64,000 bases of DNA from Tribonema minus (lineage: Eukaryota > Sar > Xanthophyceae > Tribonematales > Tribonemataceae), in NCBI GenBank assembly GCA_017506865.1, contig JAFCMP010000224.1:992001-1056000 (forward strand), written 5' to 3'. Below the pieces are notes generated by a model, which saw only the letters and a program-made list of their open reading frames with translations, ran no database searches and was not told where the DNA came from. Made by a program: the position numbers and the translations under genes. This document shows positions 1 through 12,460 of this stretch, in pieces. Position 1 is the first letter of the stretch; each line of letters starts with the position of its first letter.

Positions 1-11
1 AGCTGGCATGC

Positions 12-3000
12 ATGCAGCCGCGGTTGGGTGTGGAGAACGAGCGTCTGGTGCTGCACCTCGCAGCGCGCGTGTTTGGGTTGGACAAGGACGATGGCCAGCA
101 GCAGCAGCAGTTGCAGCCCGGAACGCGTGTTGGCCAGCCAGGGGCGATGGATGGGGTGGGCAGCCAGCGTGCGATGCGCACATCTGTGCTAGAGGAGCGC
201 AAGGTGGCGTGTCAGTTCAACAACAGCCAGCACTTCTACGTGGACCCGCGGCTTGCGCCCACCACGGAGCCCATCATCAAGCCCGCCTCCTACGCACACG
301 TGACAGGCACGGCGCTGTACGCGTCTGATGCTGATGTACCCATGGTGCGTGCTATTCAATGCGCTAGGTATACGTTATGTGACCCGTCAATGCCTTGATT
401 GTCTCGGGCCAGGGTTAATGACTGGTTGCGCTTACAGTGGGCTGGAAACAATGCTCTGTCGCTGCATGCTGCACGTGCATAGGAATAACGCATGTGCCCC
501 TCCGATCTATCTCACATGCACAGGGCTGCACCCATGTCACGCCGGTTCTTTCGCCTGCGGCAATTGTGGAGTTTGACATTGAGGGCCTGAGAGACGCGGT
601 GCAGGAGCTCGCTGTAGTGTGCGCGTCTCACGGCACGCACGTGCTCTCGGCCGCCGACATCCCTGACCGTCGCACGGACAAGCAGCGCGCGGATGGCGTG
701 CCCCCTTGGCTGACGGCAGCGAATGTGTACGCGCCCGTGGTGCCGCACCAGGAGGGGTCCAGCAGCGGCAGAGCGATTACTCGCGTGGAACCCGGCGATT
801 TTGGGGAGTTCTTCATTGCGCCTGGTGTGACCACGTACGCGGGGCAGTGCGTGCTGCTAGTGTGCGCAAGGTCCGAGGCCGAGTCACAGCGTGTGGCGCG
901 GGCTGTGCAGAGCGAGCTTGATGACGCTGTGCTGCGGAGCAAGGGTCCGCTGTTTACCGAGTACAAGGGCAGCATGCTATTGAAAGACCACAGCGGGTCA
1001 GCTGTGCTTTCTATGGAGCAGAGCAGGAGGCGGGGGCTTTCGATTGACCCGTATGACCCAAACAAGGTGGTGCCTGTGGTGCATGCCCGCGGCAAAGAGG
1101 CCATATATGCTGACAAGGTACGGTACCTGAGCGTGACTCATTTGAATAGTGCTGAAGCTGTGTGTGTGAGAGAGAGGGTGTGTGTGTTTGTGTGCGTGCC
1201 ACAGTGTGTGTTGTGGGAGGGGGGCAGGAGAGGAGACCACATATGGGCACGGCCAAGACAATACAAGAGCACGTGGGAAAGAAAAAAAACTTCACCCACT
1301 CCTTATCTCGTGATCTGACCCTGCTCGTACGACACACACTGCTGCAGGAGAGTGCCAACTGGGGCCTGTTCTGGAAGGAACTCAAGGGCAAGCCCAAGAA
1401 GGAGGTAACGTACGTGGAGCGCGGCTTCAAGACGGACGGCTCTGTGGACGAAGCTCCAGGCAGCGCTGTGGTGACGGGCGCGCAGTCGCACCTGTACATG
1501 GAGACGCAGGCGGCGCTGCTGACGCGCCAGGAGCACCGCTTCAACATCCACCACTCCACGCAGAGCGCCAGCGACGTGCAGTCAGTGCTCACGCCGCTGC
1601 TCGGTGCGCGCAACAGCGCAGACATCGTGGTGCACAACAAGCGCGTGGGCGGCGGGTTCGGGGGCAAGACCACCTGCAGCGCCATACCCGCGGCCTGGGC
1701 GGGCATCGCCTGCTTGGCGCTGGGCACTCAGGCGGCGCGGGTGGTGCTGGACCGCCAGGTCGACACCAAGGTGCGCATGGTGTTGAGCTCATTCTTAAGG
1801 TTGCACAGAAACGTATTTATGTGGGCAAATACGCCGTATTTATTTTGATGTATTCGACATATTTGGGCGATTTGACATATAATGCACGTAACTGGCAGTA
1901 GCAAGGCTCAGCAGCAACAGCAGCATGGGCAGCAGCAGCAGCTGCAGCACAAGATGCCTCGAGTTGGGGTTGACTTCACACAAAGAGGCACGTACTTGCT
2001 ATGTCTCTAGGAGCCGCTCATGGTTAGGGGCAGGTTCAGAATGAGGGTCAGGGTTAGGGGCAGGAGCTCGAGCAGCCACACTGACGACAAGTGGTGCGCG
2101 TTTACAAAGTAGTGCACAATCATGAGGTGGCGATGGCGGACACCTCCGTTGACGGCAGTGGCGGTGCTGGCGAGGCTGCTGCAGCTGCCACAATTCCTGT
2201 CGAGCAAGCATTACTGCCTGTGTGGCCATCCATCGCCTGTGTGGCCATCCATCGCCTGTGTGGCCGTCCGTCGGCTTGCTGCATACACAGAATAAAACGA
2301 GAGTCCAATTGAAGTTCGGCTTAATTGATCAGAATTCTTGCGAAGGCAGCGTGCTGACCTGTGCAGCCACCACATGGCTGCTAGAGGGCGTTGACAAGGG
2401 GTAGGGGGGTGGCGTTGCCCACTCCGCCCTGTCAAGCACCCCATGCGCATTTGCAAAGAGTCTATACAGAATTCAAGTAACGAGTAACGTTCAAAGCAAC
2501 TTGAAGTGCCTATCCTGGTGCTGTCGCGCTGCTGGTGTCAGCGCCAGCGAATGAGTTCCCTGCCAGGTCAGCAACACCGTATTTATGGCGTATTTGCTGA
2601 CACAGATATGTATTTAATTACATATATACGCCCCCATACTTAAGTACGTAGGATTGTTGCAATCTTAAATCGTAAAGTTACGCGTAACGTTTTATGCCAA
2701 ATTTACGCCGTAAATCAGAACGCATATCGTAAGGCCGTAAGGTACGGTTCCATTAAGTTACGGTGCCGGTGCCGTAACTTGCGGCATATACTGTATATAT
2801 GTAGGCAGTAGCCTGCTTGTAGGCTGCTCGTGTTTCTCGTTTTTTATTCTCTGCACACGCACCCTCAAAAATCAGGTTGAAGTGAAGTTGCGTGGGAGAG
2901 AAAGAAAGTGCAGTGATGCATGTGACTGGTGGCGATGATGCAATGAAGGTGCAACGCTGTTGGACAGCGTGCGCCGACGAGCTTCTTTGCGTTGCGGAAC

Positions 3001-6000
3001 AAGTACTTGCTGATGTGCATGTAAGCGCACAAAGCTTACACCGCAAAAGCAGAGCGGGACCTGGTGCGGGCGAGCTTGCAAAAGGAAGGCGGCTGCTAGA
3101 TGCAACCACTACGGCTAACACTTTTTACTGTCACTCCGGCAAGAACGATGCTGGGGTACCCCAAACGACCGCATGACAGGCCCAGATTGAGCTCAGGGCT
3201 GTGCCAGCACATGTTCACGGTGGTCTCTCTGTACTGCTCTGAGGCAATAGACATAATAATTGTCCTCCACCATGTTGCATTGATCTGATGTGTGGGGCAT
3301 ATCTGGTTCGAGTTTGGGGTGTGCAGATATTACAAAAACGCTCATTTTTGAGCTCATTTACGACATTTATGGCTTTTACTATTTACGATTACGGCATACT
3401 TATGTTATGATTACGATATACGATTAGCAGCATTTATACGGCTTACAATTACGGTACGTTACGTTACGATTACGATTTACGACTTAAATTTTCAAAAATT
3501 TACAATTCCAACAACCCTGTAAGTACGCATACGTAGTTGTGCAACCCTTCTCATTCTCCTGCGCGTTGCGGTGTGTGTTTGAGCTTGTGGGGAAGGGTGG
3601 TGGGAGCAGGTGGACATGGTGTGCATGCCTCTGCGTCTTTCTGCTGCCTCTTTATGGGTGCGTCTTTCTGCTGCCTCTATATGGGTGCTGCTCCCTCCCT
3701 CTGCGCCTGCTGCTTGAGCATCAATCACATCATGCATGACTTAATTATGGCAAAACAATGGTGGTCCTGATAGAAAACACGGTAAACTGCGACTGCGTGC
3801 AGGTCATGGGCGTCAATATGAGTTTTGAGGGCCGCTACCGCGTGGCCGTGGACACGCGCACCGGCAAGGTCCTGGCCATGGACCTCCGCATAGATGCCGA
3901 CTCGGGCTGCAGCGCAGGCACCACGCCCTGGATTATGCTCAAGGCTGCCATCAGCTCCGACAACTTTTACTTCGTGCCGGAGTTCCGTGCAGAGTGCAAC
4001 GGCTACCTGACGCACACACAGAAGGGCAACCCTATGCGCTCCTTCGGCGGCGTGCAGGCGGCTGCAATGGTGGAGTCTGCGCTTGACCACGCCTTCCATC
4101 AGCTGGTCTCTAATCAAGCGCTGCTGATGCGGCAGTCTGCGGGAACCGGCGGCAGCAGCAACGACCCGCCAGTGATGAGCTTCAACGCTCAGGGGGAGGG
4201 TCCGAGCGGCTTCCGATCAGCTAACTTTTACAGGCACGAGCCCAACATGGCCTGGCCGCGCACCCTGCTGCAGCGCGACAATCGCAGCCGCAGCTTCATC
4301 AACTACGGTCAGGAGCTGCTGCAGACCAACATAATGAACGATCCAAAGGGCGGCACGTGGGCTGCCGCGATGGCTGGATACCGCACCGCCGTGGCTGCCG
4401 CTGAGGAGTTCAATTCAATGAACAGGCTGCGCAAGCAGGCGGTTGCCATCATGCCACTGCTGTACGCGGGCGGCTACGAGTTTGCATTTTTGAACCAGAA
4501 TACGGCCATGATCAATGTGTACAACAATGGCGGGCGCGTGCTGGTGAACCAGGCTGGCGTGGAGATGGGCAATGGCTGCCAGGTCAACATACAGGTCAGT
4601 TTGTCTCTGTAGCGGGGTATTCGCGCTGTTGCGCACTGATGACCTTGCTGAATCTCCCTGTGTCTTGCATTGCTCGTTGACTTGGCTACTACAGTAGTAG
4701 GAAGGAAGAGATGAATACAAGGTCATGTGGCGAGCACCCATCCATATGCATGTCAAGGGGATCTGTGTTGCAGGCCTGGGTACCAGTCAGGCCGCAGCTC
4801 GTTCCTATCTGCGTGATCACTCCTTCACCGTGTTCACTTGCATTTCAACTCTGTATATACCATACTTTTGAGTGCAGGCCGCCGCTGCCGTGGCGCTGAA
4901 CGTGCCCATTGGCCTAATCCAGGTGGGCGGCATCAACACCGACACCGTGCCCAACGCGCAGTCCACAGGCGCCAGCTCCGGCTCAGACCTTAACGTGCCC
5001 GCCGTAGTGGACGGTGCCACAAAGCTGCGCAAGCGGTTGGAGTGCATGTTGGACGCGGCGCTGCGGGACGTGCTGCTGAAGCGCACGCGCATCAACGCCT
5101 ACGGCCCGTTGCCGCCCTTCGTGCTCGAGTGTGAGTTCCCGGCGGCGGCGCGCTCAGGCGCCTCCCAGTGGCGAGCCATACAGGAGCACGTGCGGCAGTG
5201 GCCGATCGGCGCTAAGGGCTCGGCCGAGGCTGCGGTCTCGCCTGCGCTGGCGTGCCTCGACCACTATGTCCTCAACAACCGCTCCTGGAACACGCCGCCC
5301 GCGCTGAGCGGCGAGCCACACAAGTCGCTGGAAGAGCTGTCGGAGTGCTGGGCAGGGGTGGTTCGGTACGCGTACCAGCAACGCGTGGCACTGCAGGAGA
5401 CGGGCCGCTCGGGCGACCCGGCAGACGGGGGGCGCGTGTGGAACATGCAGAACATGGCCTGCTATTTCAACTACGCTGCGGCGTGGATGCATGTGGAGGT
5501 GGATGGCCTCACTGGAGAGATCGAGGCGCTCCGCTACGACGTCTTCTACGACGCAGGCGGCAGTCGCAACCCTGCCATCGACATCGGCCAGATCGAAGGC
5601 GGTGCGGTGCAGGGGCTGGGCCACATGCTGACTGAGGTCGTTAAGTACGATAAGAAGGGCCGCAGGCTGACAGGCAGCATCATGAGCTACGCCATCCCGG
5701 ACCACCGCACCATCCCCCGCTCGCTCAACACGCACCTCGTGTGGCGCCCTGGCACCGATGTTGCCAGCCCCAGCCCCAGCCCCATCGACACGCGCCCCGT
5801 GCATGAGCGCGCTCAGCCGGTCGAGCTCATGAATCGCGCGCGCGCCAAGACCACGGGCGAGCCGCCGCTCGTGTTGGCGGTCACGTTGATTATGGCTGCG
5901 CGGTATGCCATCACTGCGCTGCGTCGGGAGCTGCTGCCAGTGGGCGCTGGACAGGCTACTGATGCTGCCACCACAGCGACGCAGGCTGACGAGCCGTTCG

Positions 6001-6200
6001 TGCACCTCAACACGCCACTCACTCCCACTGCAGTGCTGCAGGCGATCTACGGCGACGGCCAAGACATTACGCACACGGTGCAGGCGATCTACAGCGACGG
6101 CCGAGACACCACGCACACGCTGCAGCGCAAAAAAAAGAAGAAAAAAGGCAAAAAAAAGAAGAAAAAAGGCAAAGCAGGGGGGCGACTGGGTGGGCAGTAG
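12..6200 (+). CDS. Xanthine dehydrogenase/aldehyde oxidase family protein, molybdopterin-binding half, 5' partial
   Basis: Exons 12-344 (open to the window edge, so it probably starts upstream), 524-1117, 1348-1770, 3803-4594 and 4878-6200; all junctions are GT/AG and phase 0, giving about 1154 visible residues. Xanthine dehydrogenases and aldehyde oxidases hydroxylate purines or aldehydes at a molybdenum cofactor and pass electrons through Fe-S centres and FAD; those N-terminal domains lie outside the window. Seen here: the a/b hammerhead region (exons 1-2), the molybdopterin motif GGGFGGK with its V-GGGFGGKTT context (exon 3), an MRSFGG segment in the place of the FRGFGG arginine loop (exon 4), VEMGNG for the family GTEMGQG, TVPNAQSTGAS (exon 4/5), IDIGQIEGGAVQGLG, and TGEPPL, whose glutamate is the family catalytic base (exon 5). 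The C-terminus is odd: a 14-residue tandem repeat (QAIYGDGQDITHTV, then QAIYSDGRDTTHTL) followed by a lysine-rich tail. Family membership is firm; xanthine versus aldehyde specificity cannot be decided here. Confidence 0.9.
1118..1347 (+). repeat. Intron 2 of the oxidase gene with TG/GA microsatellite
   Basis: Intron between the GTACGG donor at 1118 and the CTGCAG acceptor ending at 1347. Positions about 1160-1200 are a TG- and GA-rich simple repeat. No other feature is seen. Confidence 0.7.
1771..3802 (+). other. Long intron 3 of the oxidase gene, with repeat-derived AT-rich blocks
   Basis: A 2.0-kb intron (donor GTGCGC at 1771, acceptor ending GTGCAG at 3802) that is far longer than its neighbours (179-283 bp). 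It contains a 19-bp triplicate at 2216-2272, two AT-rich blocks full of TTACG/CGTAA words (about 2575-2775 and 3330-3510), and a 27-bp duplicated segment near 3631-3685. Short open frames inside look random. The size and base composition suggest inserted, now unrecognisable, repeats. Confidence 0.7.
2216..2272. repeat. 19-bp tandem repeat, three copies
   Basis: Unit GCCTGTGTGGCCATCCATC occurs three times head to tail (2216, 2235, 2254); the third copy carries two substitutions. Intronic. Confidence 0.85.
6120..6172 (+). repeat. Purine-rich direct repeat encoding the lysine tail
   Basis: A short A-rich segment with GAAG interruptions is duplicated head to tail in the last exon of the oxidase gene and encodes two KKKKKKG-like blocks. 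Upstream, about 6038-6123, a 42-bp tandem duplication encodes the repeated 14 residues. Such low-complexity duplications are prone to slippage, so tail length may vary between alleles. Confidence 0.75.
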
Positions 6201-7060
6201 CGTGAAGGTCGGAACAAGAGCAAGAAGTGCAGGCCAAAGTAGAGCGACTGATGAAAGGCATGCTGCAAATAACCGCATTAGAAATGAAGATTTCCACCCT
6301 ACTGCACAAACAGCCCGCATGGACGCTATCTTGACTGACATCTGTTTGGCATGATGCGCCCGCCGTTCCCCCCTGGGGCCCCCCGCTAGTATCATGTGCT
6401 CCCGACAGTAGCACCCTGTGCGCCTTGTGTAGACACTTTTCTTTGCTGTCCCTCGCTGGCCATTTGACGCCCAGCTTGCTTAACGTGTTGCTGGTTTCGC
6501 ATGTGGGTTAGGTGTTGCATTCACTCAGCCAAGTAGAATCGAAATTACTGCATCAACCAATTCGCCCAAGCGCTTGGCGTTGGTGGGACTATATCAGCCT
6601 TCCCTTTGCCATGTATTGGAACCATGTCTTCAGTTGTGTGCCCAGGATAACACGGGCGGCAAGGGGCTCCGCAACGCCCAGAATTCAAAAACAGCCACGT
6701 CTGCCCCTGCCTCTGAGCATTCTGTGTTTGTTTTTATGCGGTGCTTGGCTTGATTCGAGTGCGTTTCGAGGCCTTCAAGGTGGTGATTCACTTGCGACAG
6801 AGAGCCTGCGGCCTCTCGTACCCCAAAATCTTGAACAAACCCAGCATTAGTATTTTTTTGCAGCGTTGACGTCCCGATTCCACGTCGCATCAGCACCGGC
6901 CATGGATGGTCACCGCACACTGCTCGTGCAGTGGAGCACGGAGTGAACCCTTCCGAACATATGCATCCTCACTCCATGTTTCACGCTTGCTTGAGACACT
7001 TCTGGCCTTCAAGTTGCACGTAGCCTCTCAAATGTGGTGGTCGTTCCTCGTTGTCAAGTG
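6201..7060. other. Downstream region of the oxidase gene, no clear gene
   Basis: Follows the oxidase stop codon. It must contain the gene's 3' end, but no polyadenylation signal could be assigned with confidence. Minus-strand open stretches at about 6770-6870 could be further exons of the gene at 7066-7545, but none has a protein-like reading that I can defend. Confidence 0.4.
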
Positions 7061-7065
7061 CTCAC

Positions 7066-7545
7066 CTGCGGTCCTGAACAGCACGTACTTCCGACGTCGC
7101 AGCTGTTTCTTGACGAGTATCAACGGGCCGCTTGTCCGCCGGGCCACAGGGCTCTTCCCGCCAACCTTCCAGTTCCTGAACAGGATGTAAGGCCAGTGCG
7201 GTCATTGCCACACACAGGCACATGCTATCCAGTTGCCATACCTGATGGGGTTGGTTGCGGGTGGTTGGTTGGCTGGTTTGCGTGCTCAAGGTTGACCTCT
7301 TCTCTTCAGCTTAGAAATGTGTTGCTCACCGCCGTGATGTCCCTCCACTGTGACGTGGGTGATGTGCACAGGGCGCGGCTGGTAAGCTGAGCCTTGATGT
7401 CAGTCTCGTTGGCATCGGCCACGCTCATGCTCGTGAGCGCCTCGTCATAGCCGCCCACAAGAGTCGTCTTGTTTGAGTATTTGTGTTTGTCAAACAGGGA
7501 CGCCTTGCCATACGGGTCGAACGCCTTCTGATGGCGGGATGCCAT
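7066..7545 (-). CDS. Unrecognised minus-strand gene, first two exons
   Basis: Exon 1 begins with ATG at 7545 and reads MASRHQKAFDPYGKASLFDK onward; exon 2 is 7175 to 7066, with an acceptor CTGTTCAG and a donor GTGAG. Exon 2 read in the phase left by a donor near 7366 gives a basic, strand-rich segment containing NWKVGGKSPVARR and LVKKQLRRRKYVLF, which looks like real protein. A stronger GTGAGC donor exists at the end of exon 1, but it puts exon 2 in a less protein-like frame, so the exon 1 boundary is uncertain. I do not recognise the family. Further exons should lie towards lower coordinates, converging on the oxidase gene. Confidence 0.4.
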
Positions 7546-8643
7546 GGTGTCCTTTCTGCCTGCTTGTCAGAGTTGTTTGTGAAGTGGGAAGTGTGAATGA
7601 ACATAGGGACAAAATTTGATGTAGGCGAATTTTGCCTTGTGCAATAATATTCCCAGCGAAGAACTCGCAAAAGACAAAATTGCATCGGTAGTGCGAATTG
7701 TGGCAAGTACAGCTTTGAGGCTACGTATTGCCACTGCGCGAACAGTGATTGAACGCACCTGTCAAACGATTGTATGTATGATTATAGACACAAAAACAAC
7801 AGGGCATGATGGCGCTGCTCGCGGCGTGCCAGCGCCCTGGCCTCCCGTACTGCTTGACCGAACGGCTGGAAGGCTGGTTTATTTCAATATACCTTCGCCA
7901 GGACGTCTGGTAGATTTGCCTGAGCACAGGTACGGGTTGTTGGGAGGACGACCCTGCACCTCCTACACGCGGCAGGCTTGGGTGCGTTGGCAGGGCCATG
8001 AAGGTACTGCTGCTTGGTGTTAAGGCACTGGATTGGATGGCCAGGGCTGCTGTCATAGCAGCCAGCAACAGGCGCTTGGGCATGATCGCTTACAGGTGCT
8101 AGGTGGCGCTTTCGTGGAGAGGTGGCGCACTCGCATTAGCTTGATTGTTCAGACTCCTGGCAGACGTGTAGTGCTTCGTGCGCTGTGGACATTGGTGGGT
8201 ATGCCAGCTATACTGTGGAATGTGGATGAAAACAATTGCAGTGTGAGCTGTGTCAATCATCATAGTCTTCATTGGCGCTTAAGCACAAAGTGAGCATCGC
8301 CTCAAGCTCTGCATTTGTTGTGTGTGTTGAGAGTATGCATGTATATCATAAGCCATCGCAGTTGATATGTGACTGCAATGCCTGAATGCTGAATGTGATG
8401 GTGACAGTGTATGAATGACACGAATTGGTTGACTTTCACCTGAGACAGACAGGCAATGGCAACGAATATTAGCCATTGTGCCTGCAGACAGGGATGACTG
8501 CGTTGATTGCATTGGTTGAACTAGTAGCTAAGTAGTTGCAGTACACGTGTGTGCATTGAAGTGTGAACTGTTGCTCTGCCCTCTGTTTTCTGGACAACAA
8601 ATAAAACGTGGCGTGTGTGTATCTGAGCTGAACCCTATCCAAA
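7546..8643. other. Intergenic stretch without supported gene
   Basis: Probably holds the promoter of the minus-strand gene starting at 7545 and that of the plus-strand coding region starting at 8644. Several 60-128-codon open frames exist on both strands, but none shows a domain or convincing splice signals. Confidence 0.4.
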
Positions 8644-9164
8644 ATGGATGATGGTGACTTTATCGCATGGCAGGTGAAGCGCAGACAATTGCTGAAAGAG
8701 AGGCGAAACAGAAGCGGCAAGAGAATTGTAAGAATCAAGCTCAAGCTTGCTGGAAGGCGCAATGCAGCGAGTCGATCATCGTGGTGCCGTCCGCCCACGC
8801 CACGCCGTTTCGTGTGATCCCTTCAAACGACGTGAATCACACAGTACCGGACAAATCCTCACATGCGTGCAATGACATTGAGATAGACTTGACATGTGTG
8901 GCCAATGCAATCAAGTTGATGATCATCGAGTGTTGCAGCAGTGCCCGCCACCACACACACTTATTCCAAAACACCACGCCCTCTGCGTTTTGAAGATGTC
9001 TAAGCACAAGACATTCCTGCATTGGCAGACGTGGCAGACATGGACGCAGCGAGGGAGCAATTTGCAGAAGAGGAGCGAGCTGCAAAGCGTGAGAGAGCTG
9101 CTGCAAAAGAGGAGGGAACGAGAAGGCAAGGAAGAAGACTGTTGTGGCAGCAGATGGCGGCGAG
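8644..9164 (+). pseudogene. Host repeat-unit protein, unit 1, interrupted by the Gypsy element
   Basis: Begins MDDGDFIAWQVKRRQLLKER. Short stretches match unit 2 at 21981-22588: WQVKRRQLLK against WQFRRAQVLK, SESIIVVPSAHAT against SESTVVPSADAT, and KARKKTVVAAD against KARKEHVVAAD, in the same order. At 9164 the frame stops at an LTR. Skipping the element and one copy of its CGAG duplication, the frame continues without shift into EQASSLLPAEPLKTPEEL at 21981, so the insertion landed inside coding sequence. Frame changes within the unit mean either introns or decay. The family is not recognised; charged, helix-rich segments dominate. Confidence 0.45.
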
Positions 9165-9371
9165 TGACGAGGCTGGCGGTTGCAGGTGAACAGCAGAGCA
9201 GCAGGAAGGCCGACGCTGGTTGATTGATGGTGTTGGGGCCGCAGCAGCTGTGCTTGCTGGGTGGACAGAAGACTGAATCGTGTATTTAGAGTTGAAGCTG
9301 TGGCGGTGACTCTCCGCCTAGGTCTTGAACTATATAGTGCGCATATAGGGCTCGGCCCCCTAGCCACATCA
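9165..9371 (-). repeat. 3' LTR of the Gypsy element
   Basis: Starts TGATGTGGC and ends CGTCA when read on the minus strand. It matches 21771-21976 almost throughout. Confidence 0.9.
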
Positions 9372-10952
9372 GTTCCCCTCTTCGACAAGAAAGAGCTGGG
9401 GTCCGATGAAAAACCTTCCGGTCGCCCGGCAGGGAAACACGGTACCCTCTGACTAGCCTAGGGCGTCGCAGCCTTCGCGCTCGCTGCAAAGCGCAGCACG
9501 GAATGACCTTCGCACTCGCCCTGTGGCGCAGCGCGGAAATACCTTGGCTCTCCTGTGGTACTTGCGCCCCGCTCGCCAGTCCAGCCGTCCTTGATCTCAG
9601 CACGACAAAAACTCGTCCTTCGGCTTGGGGCGATCTCGGCACGGCTTGGACCCGCAACTCCGTCTTGCATCGGTAACACGCACTGAGCGTTGGCGACTTT
9701 TCGAAGTCACGCCACCACACTCAATCTTCGTTCACAGCGGGCTGTACAATGCACCACGCGCTCACTGGCGCCCACTTCTTGCCGCAGTACTGCTGGTTGC
9801 GCAGACGTATCTCTCTGGGGGCCTGCTCCCCTTCAATCTGTACCATGTAACGCCCGGCGCGCACATCGTCAGGTGTGGCACTCAACTTGCCCTGGCTCCA
9901 GCCCGTGGAGAACATAACACGTATGGTAGCCCCTTCGTACGACTTTCCAAAGTCTGCGGGCACTTGTGGCATGACTGCCTCAACGTAGCCTGCTTGCTCT
10001 TTGCTTGGTTCAACTCCTCGTAACCCTCTGTGAGCTAGCACTTGGCTCAGCTTGACTGCTTTTTCAGCTTGTCGCCCTTGTGAGTCTCTCCTACTCGGCA
10101 TTACCATACCGCACTCGCCACTTCTGGTTCTGAAAACCGCGGATCGTTCCCCACTGGTACCTGGGCTGGCCCATGCCCTCCAGGGGCTCGAGGGGGTCAA
10201 CTTCCCTTGCAACTTCAGTTTCAATAGGGAAAATCTTTGCGGCCTGCTCAGCAGTGAGGCACTCTTTCTTCTTTGGGGCTGGCCGCCTCACGTAGGTCGG
10301 CATTTGCTGCTCGTGTCTCAGCTCATGCAGTGCATGAAATGTGTTAAGCTCTGACGGTCTGACCCAGTGGCACTTGGTCACTTGCTTCTCCGATAGCCAG
10401 CCTTGTGTCTCCCCGTCTCAGTTGCAAATCAGATATTCCCATGCGCCCTTGTCATTAGCACGCCTATCAATGATCCTGTCAATCCGATCGTTCTTCTGCC
10501 ATGCCTTCCACTGTGGCGCTTTGCAGCTTGGGGTTACGCATTTTGTCAAGCCACTCTTGTCGCGCTCATGAAAGTGCGTCATGCGGCTTACGTGCACTTT
10601 GCATGTCGCAATTCTTGTCCCCCGCATCTTGCAAATGTGACAGGGTTAGGGATATGTAAGGAGAATGCGTGCCGAAAGCATTCTCGAGTCTAGGGATCAT
10701 GCCAGCGCGGTACATGATCATAGTGATCGAACAGTTGCAGCGGTTTATCTGTGGTCTCAACTGCAAACCCTAGCTAATTGATGCTTAGGGTTTGATGGCA
10801 GTTTTCTGTGGGTCAAATTCGGGTTCACTCAACTCGCAGGAGCAGCTGGAATGCAGTAGGGCAACGAAAGTCTGAGGCGAGCCCAATACACCACCGGTGC
10901 CAACACAAGTAAGACTAGCTCAGCAATTCCCATACCAAGTACCCAACCTGTT
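9372..10952 (-). pseudogene. Gypsy element: region downstream of integrase
   Basis: Minus-strand open stretches at 10381-10091 and 10224-9721 include QYCGKKWAPVSAWCIVQPA and YQWGTIRGFQNQKWRVRYGN. The second is compatible with a small strand-rich C-terminal module such as integrase tails carry, but I could not assign a chromodomain. The GC-rich stretch 9400-9700 before the 3' LTR is presumably untranslated. Confidence 0.45.
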
Positions 10953-12379
10953 TCAAATGAAAGCCAGCCCTGACCGTCCTGCGTAGGCTATCACTTGCCA
11001 ACTTGAAGGACCTGTCCACTGAGGGCCCAACTTCACGCTTCTGTCTTCTGAGCGCTGCCTCTTGATCAATACCCAGTCACCAATATGAACTTCCATTTTC
11101 CTCTTTCCTTCTGCATTCGCCGCGTCCACCTTAATGCACTCAGCCTCGTATGCTTGCTTGGCCGCTTTGTTAGCTATGATCATCCAGTCCCTGCGTAGTT
11201 CAACCTATCCGTGTAAGTTCACAGAGCGCGCCTCAGCCTGCACCATTTTGCAGGTCGTAGTGTAGGCTTGCTTCTCTGCCGTACACCATGAAGAAAGGCG
11301 TAAGCCCTAATCTTGACCTGGGCGTGGTCCTGAGGGCAAACTGTAGCACTTCAATGCCCTCATGCCAGTTATTCTGCTTGGCATTAACCCAATGCGTCAG
11401 TGCTTCTTCAATTCACCTGTTAACCCTCTCTGGTTGCCCGTTCGTTTGTGAGGGTGATACGTGCTTGACTCCAAGTCCAACATCCGTATGCCCATTGCTT
11501 CACACAGGTGCTTCACCACCTTGTTGATGAACTCATGACCATTGTCCGTGTATATCTCTTCCAATGCGCCCACCTCCAGGGTCACTTCGAGCAGCTTGTC
11601 GGCAGTTTCCCGCTCTGTGGCTGTATACATAGGGTAGAGAAACATGTAGCCCGTCAGCGCTTCTACTACTGTCAGCACGCACTTATGGCCAACTGCGCTC
11701 GGCACTCCCAGCTTGACTATGTCAGCATGTATGCGCTGCCATATTCGTCTTGGCGGCACTGCCATTGCATGTGTCTTGCCCGTGGCTGCCGCCTTACGCT
11801 TTTGGCAGTCCACGCATGAACTGACGAGGCGCCTGATGTCCTGTCCCATGACAGGCCAGTAGTACTTCTCGTATATCCTTGCTTGTGTCGCCACTCGGCC
11901 CGCGTGCATGGCCGTTGCATCACTGTGAGCTAGCTTCATAATCAGCGCTCTCAGCGCCTTCGGCGCAACCGCCTGCGTGGCTACTAGGCCTCCCATCTCA
12001 GGCAGATGGCACATACTTCAGAAGTATGTAGCAGTACGCCTGAATCGTCAATCATGTACTGGTCCCCCGTCACCAGTAGCGCGCTCGCAAGATCATCGTC
12101 CTCTGGCATCTCTCCTTTCTCAAGGTCCGCTATCACCTGCGCGCAGTAAGCGTCTCTGCGCTGCAGCCGTACCACAGTGTCTTTTTGCAACATTGCTGGC
12201 GTGGCCGAGCCCTCAATGCTCATGCGGCCCACTCGCTCTGTATCCTGCAGCGTTTGAGCCGCAACTCCATTTTCAACTGCATCATCATCACTTTCTGGTA
12301 CCATCTCCTCTTCTTGCCAGATCGCCTCGCATGCAAATGTCTGCTGGCAGCCACCTCGCTCCACATGCTCATGCGCCAC
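10953..12379 (-). pseudogene. Gypsy element: integrase
   Basis: Minus-strand parts show an H2C2 zinc-binding region (HSDATAMHAG ... CVDCQKRK), the catalytic core with IHADIVKLG and IYTDNGHEF providing the two conserved aspartates, and a C-terminal basic module with GDWVLIKRQR and LGPQWTGPSSW typical of Gypsy integrases. The integrase inserts element DNA into the host genome. Broken fossil. Confidence 0.85.
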
Positions 12380-12460
12380 TCCTCAGCGTTGTGCATCACC
12401 GCTGTGGTGTCCAGGCAGTGCATGAACTGCTCAAATTCTCCGCAGTTTGACATGTGCCTC

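Noticed and set aside
2020-2070. GGTTAGGGG words resembling telomere repeats
   Set aside because: Only two or three irregular copies within an intron, with no perfect array.
5154-6395. 413-codon minus-strand frame across the last oxidase exon
   Set aside because: Shadow of a GC-rich exon with clear family motifs on the plus strand.
7721-8083. Minus-strand frame opening MPKRLLLAAMTAALAIQSS, like a signal or transit peptide
   Set aside because: Only the first 20 residues look right; the remainder has no protein-like pattern and no splice support.
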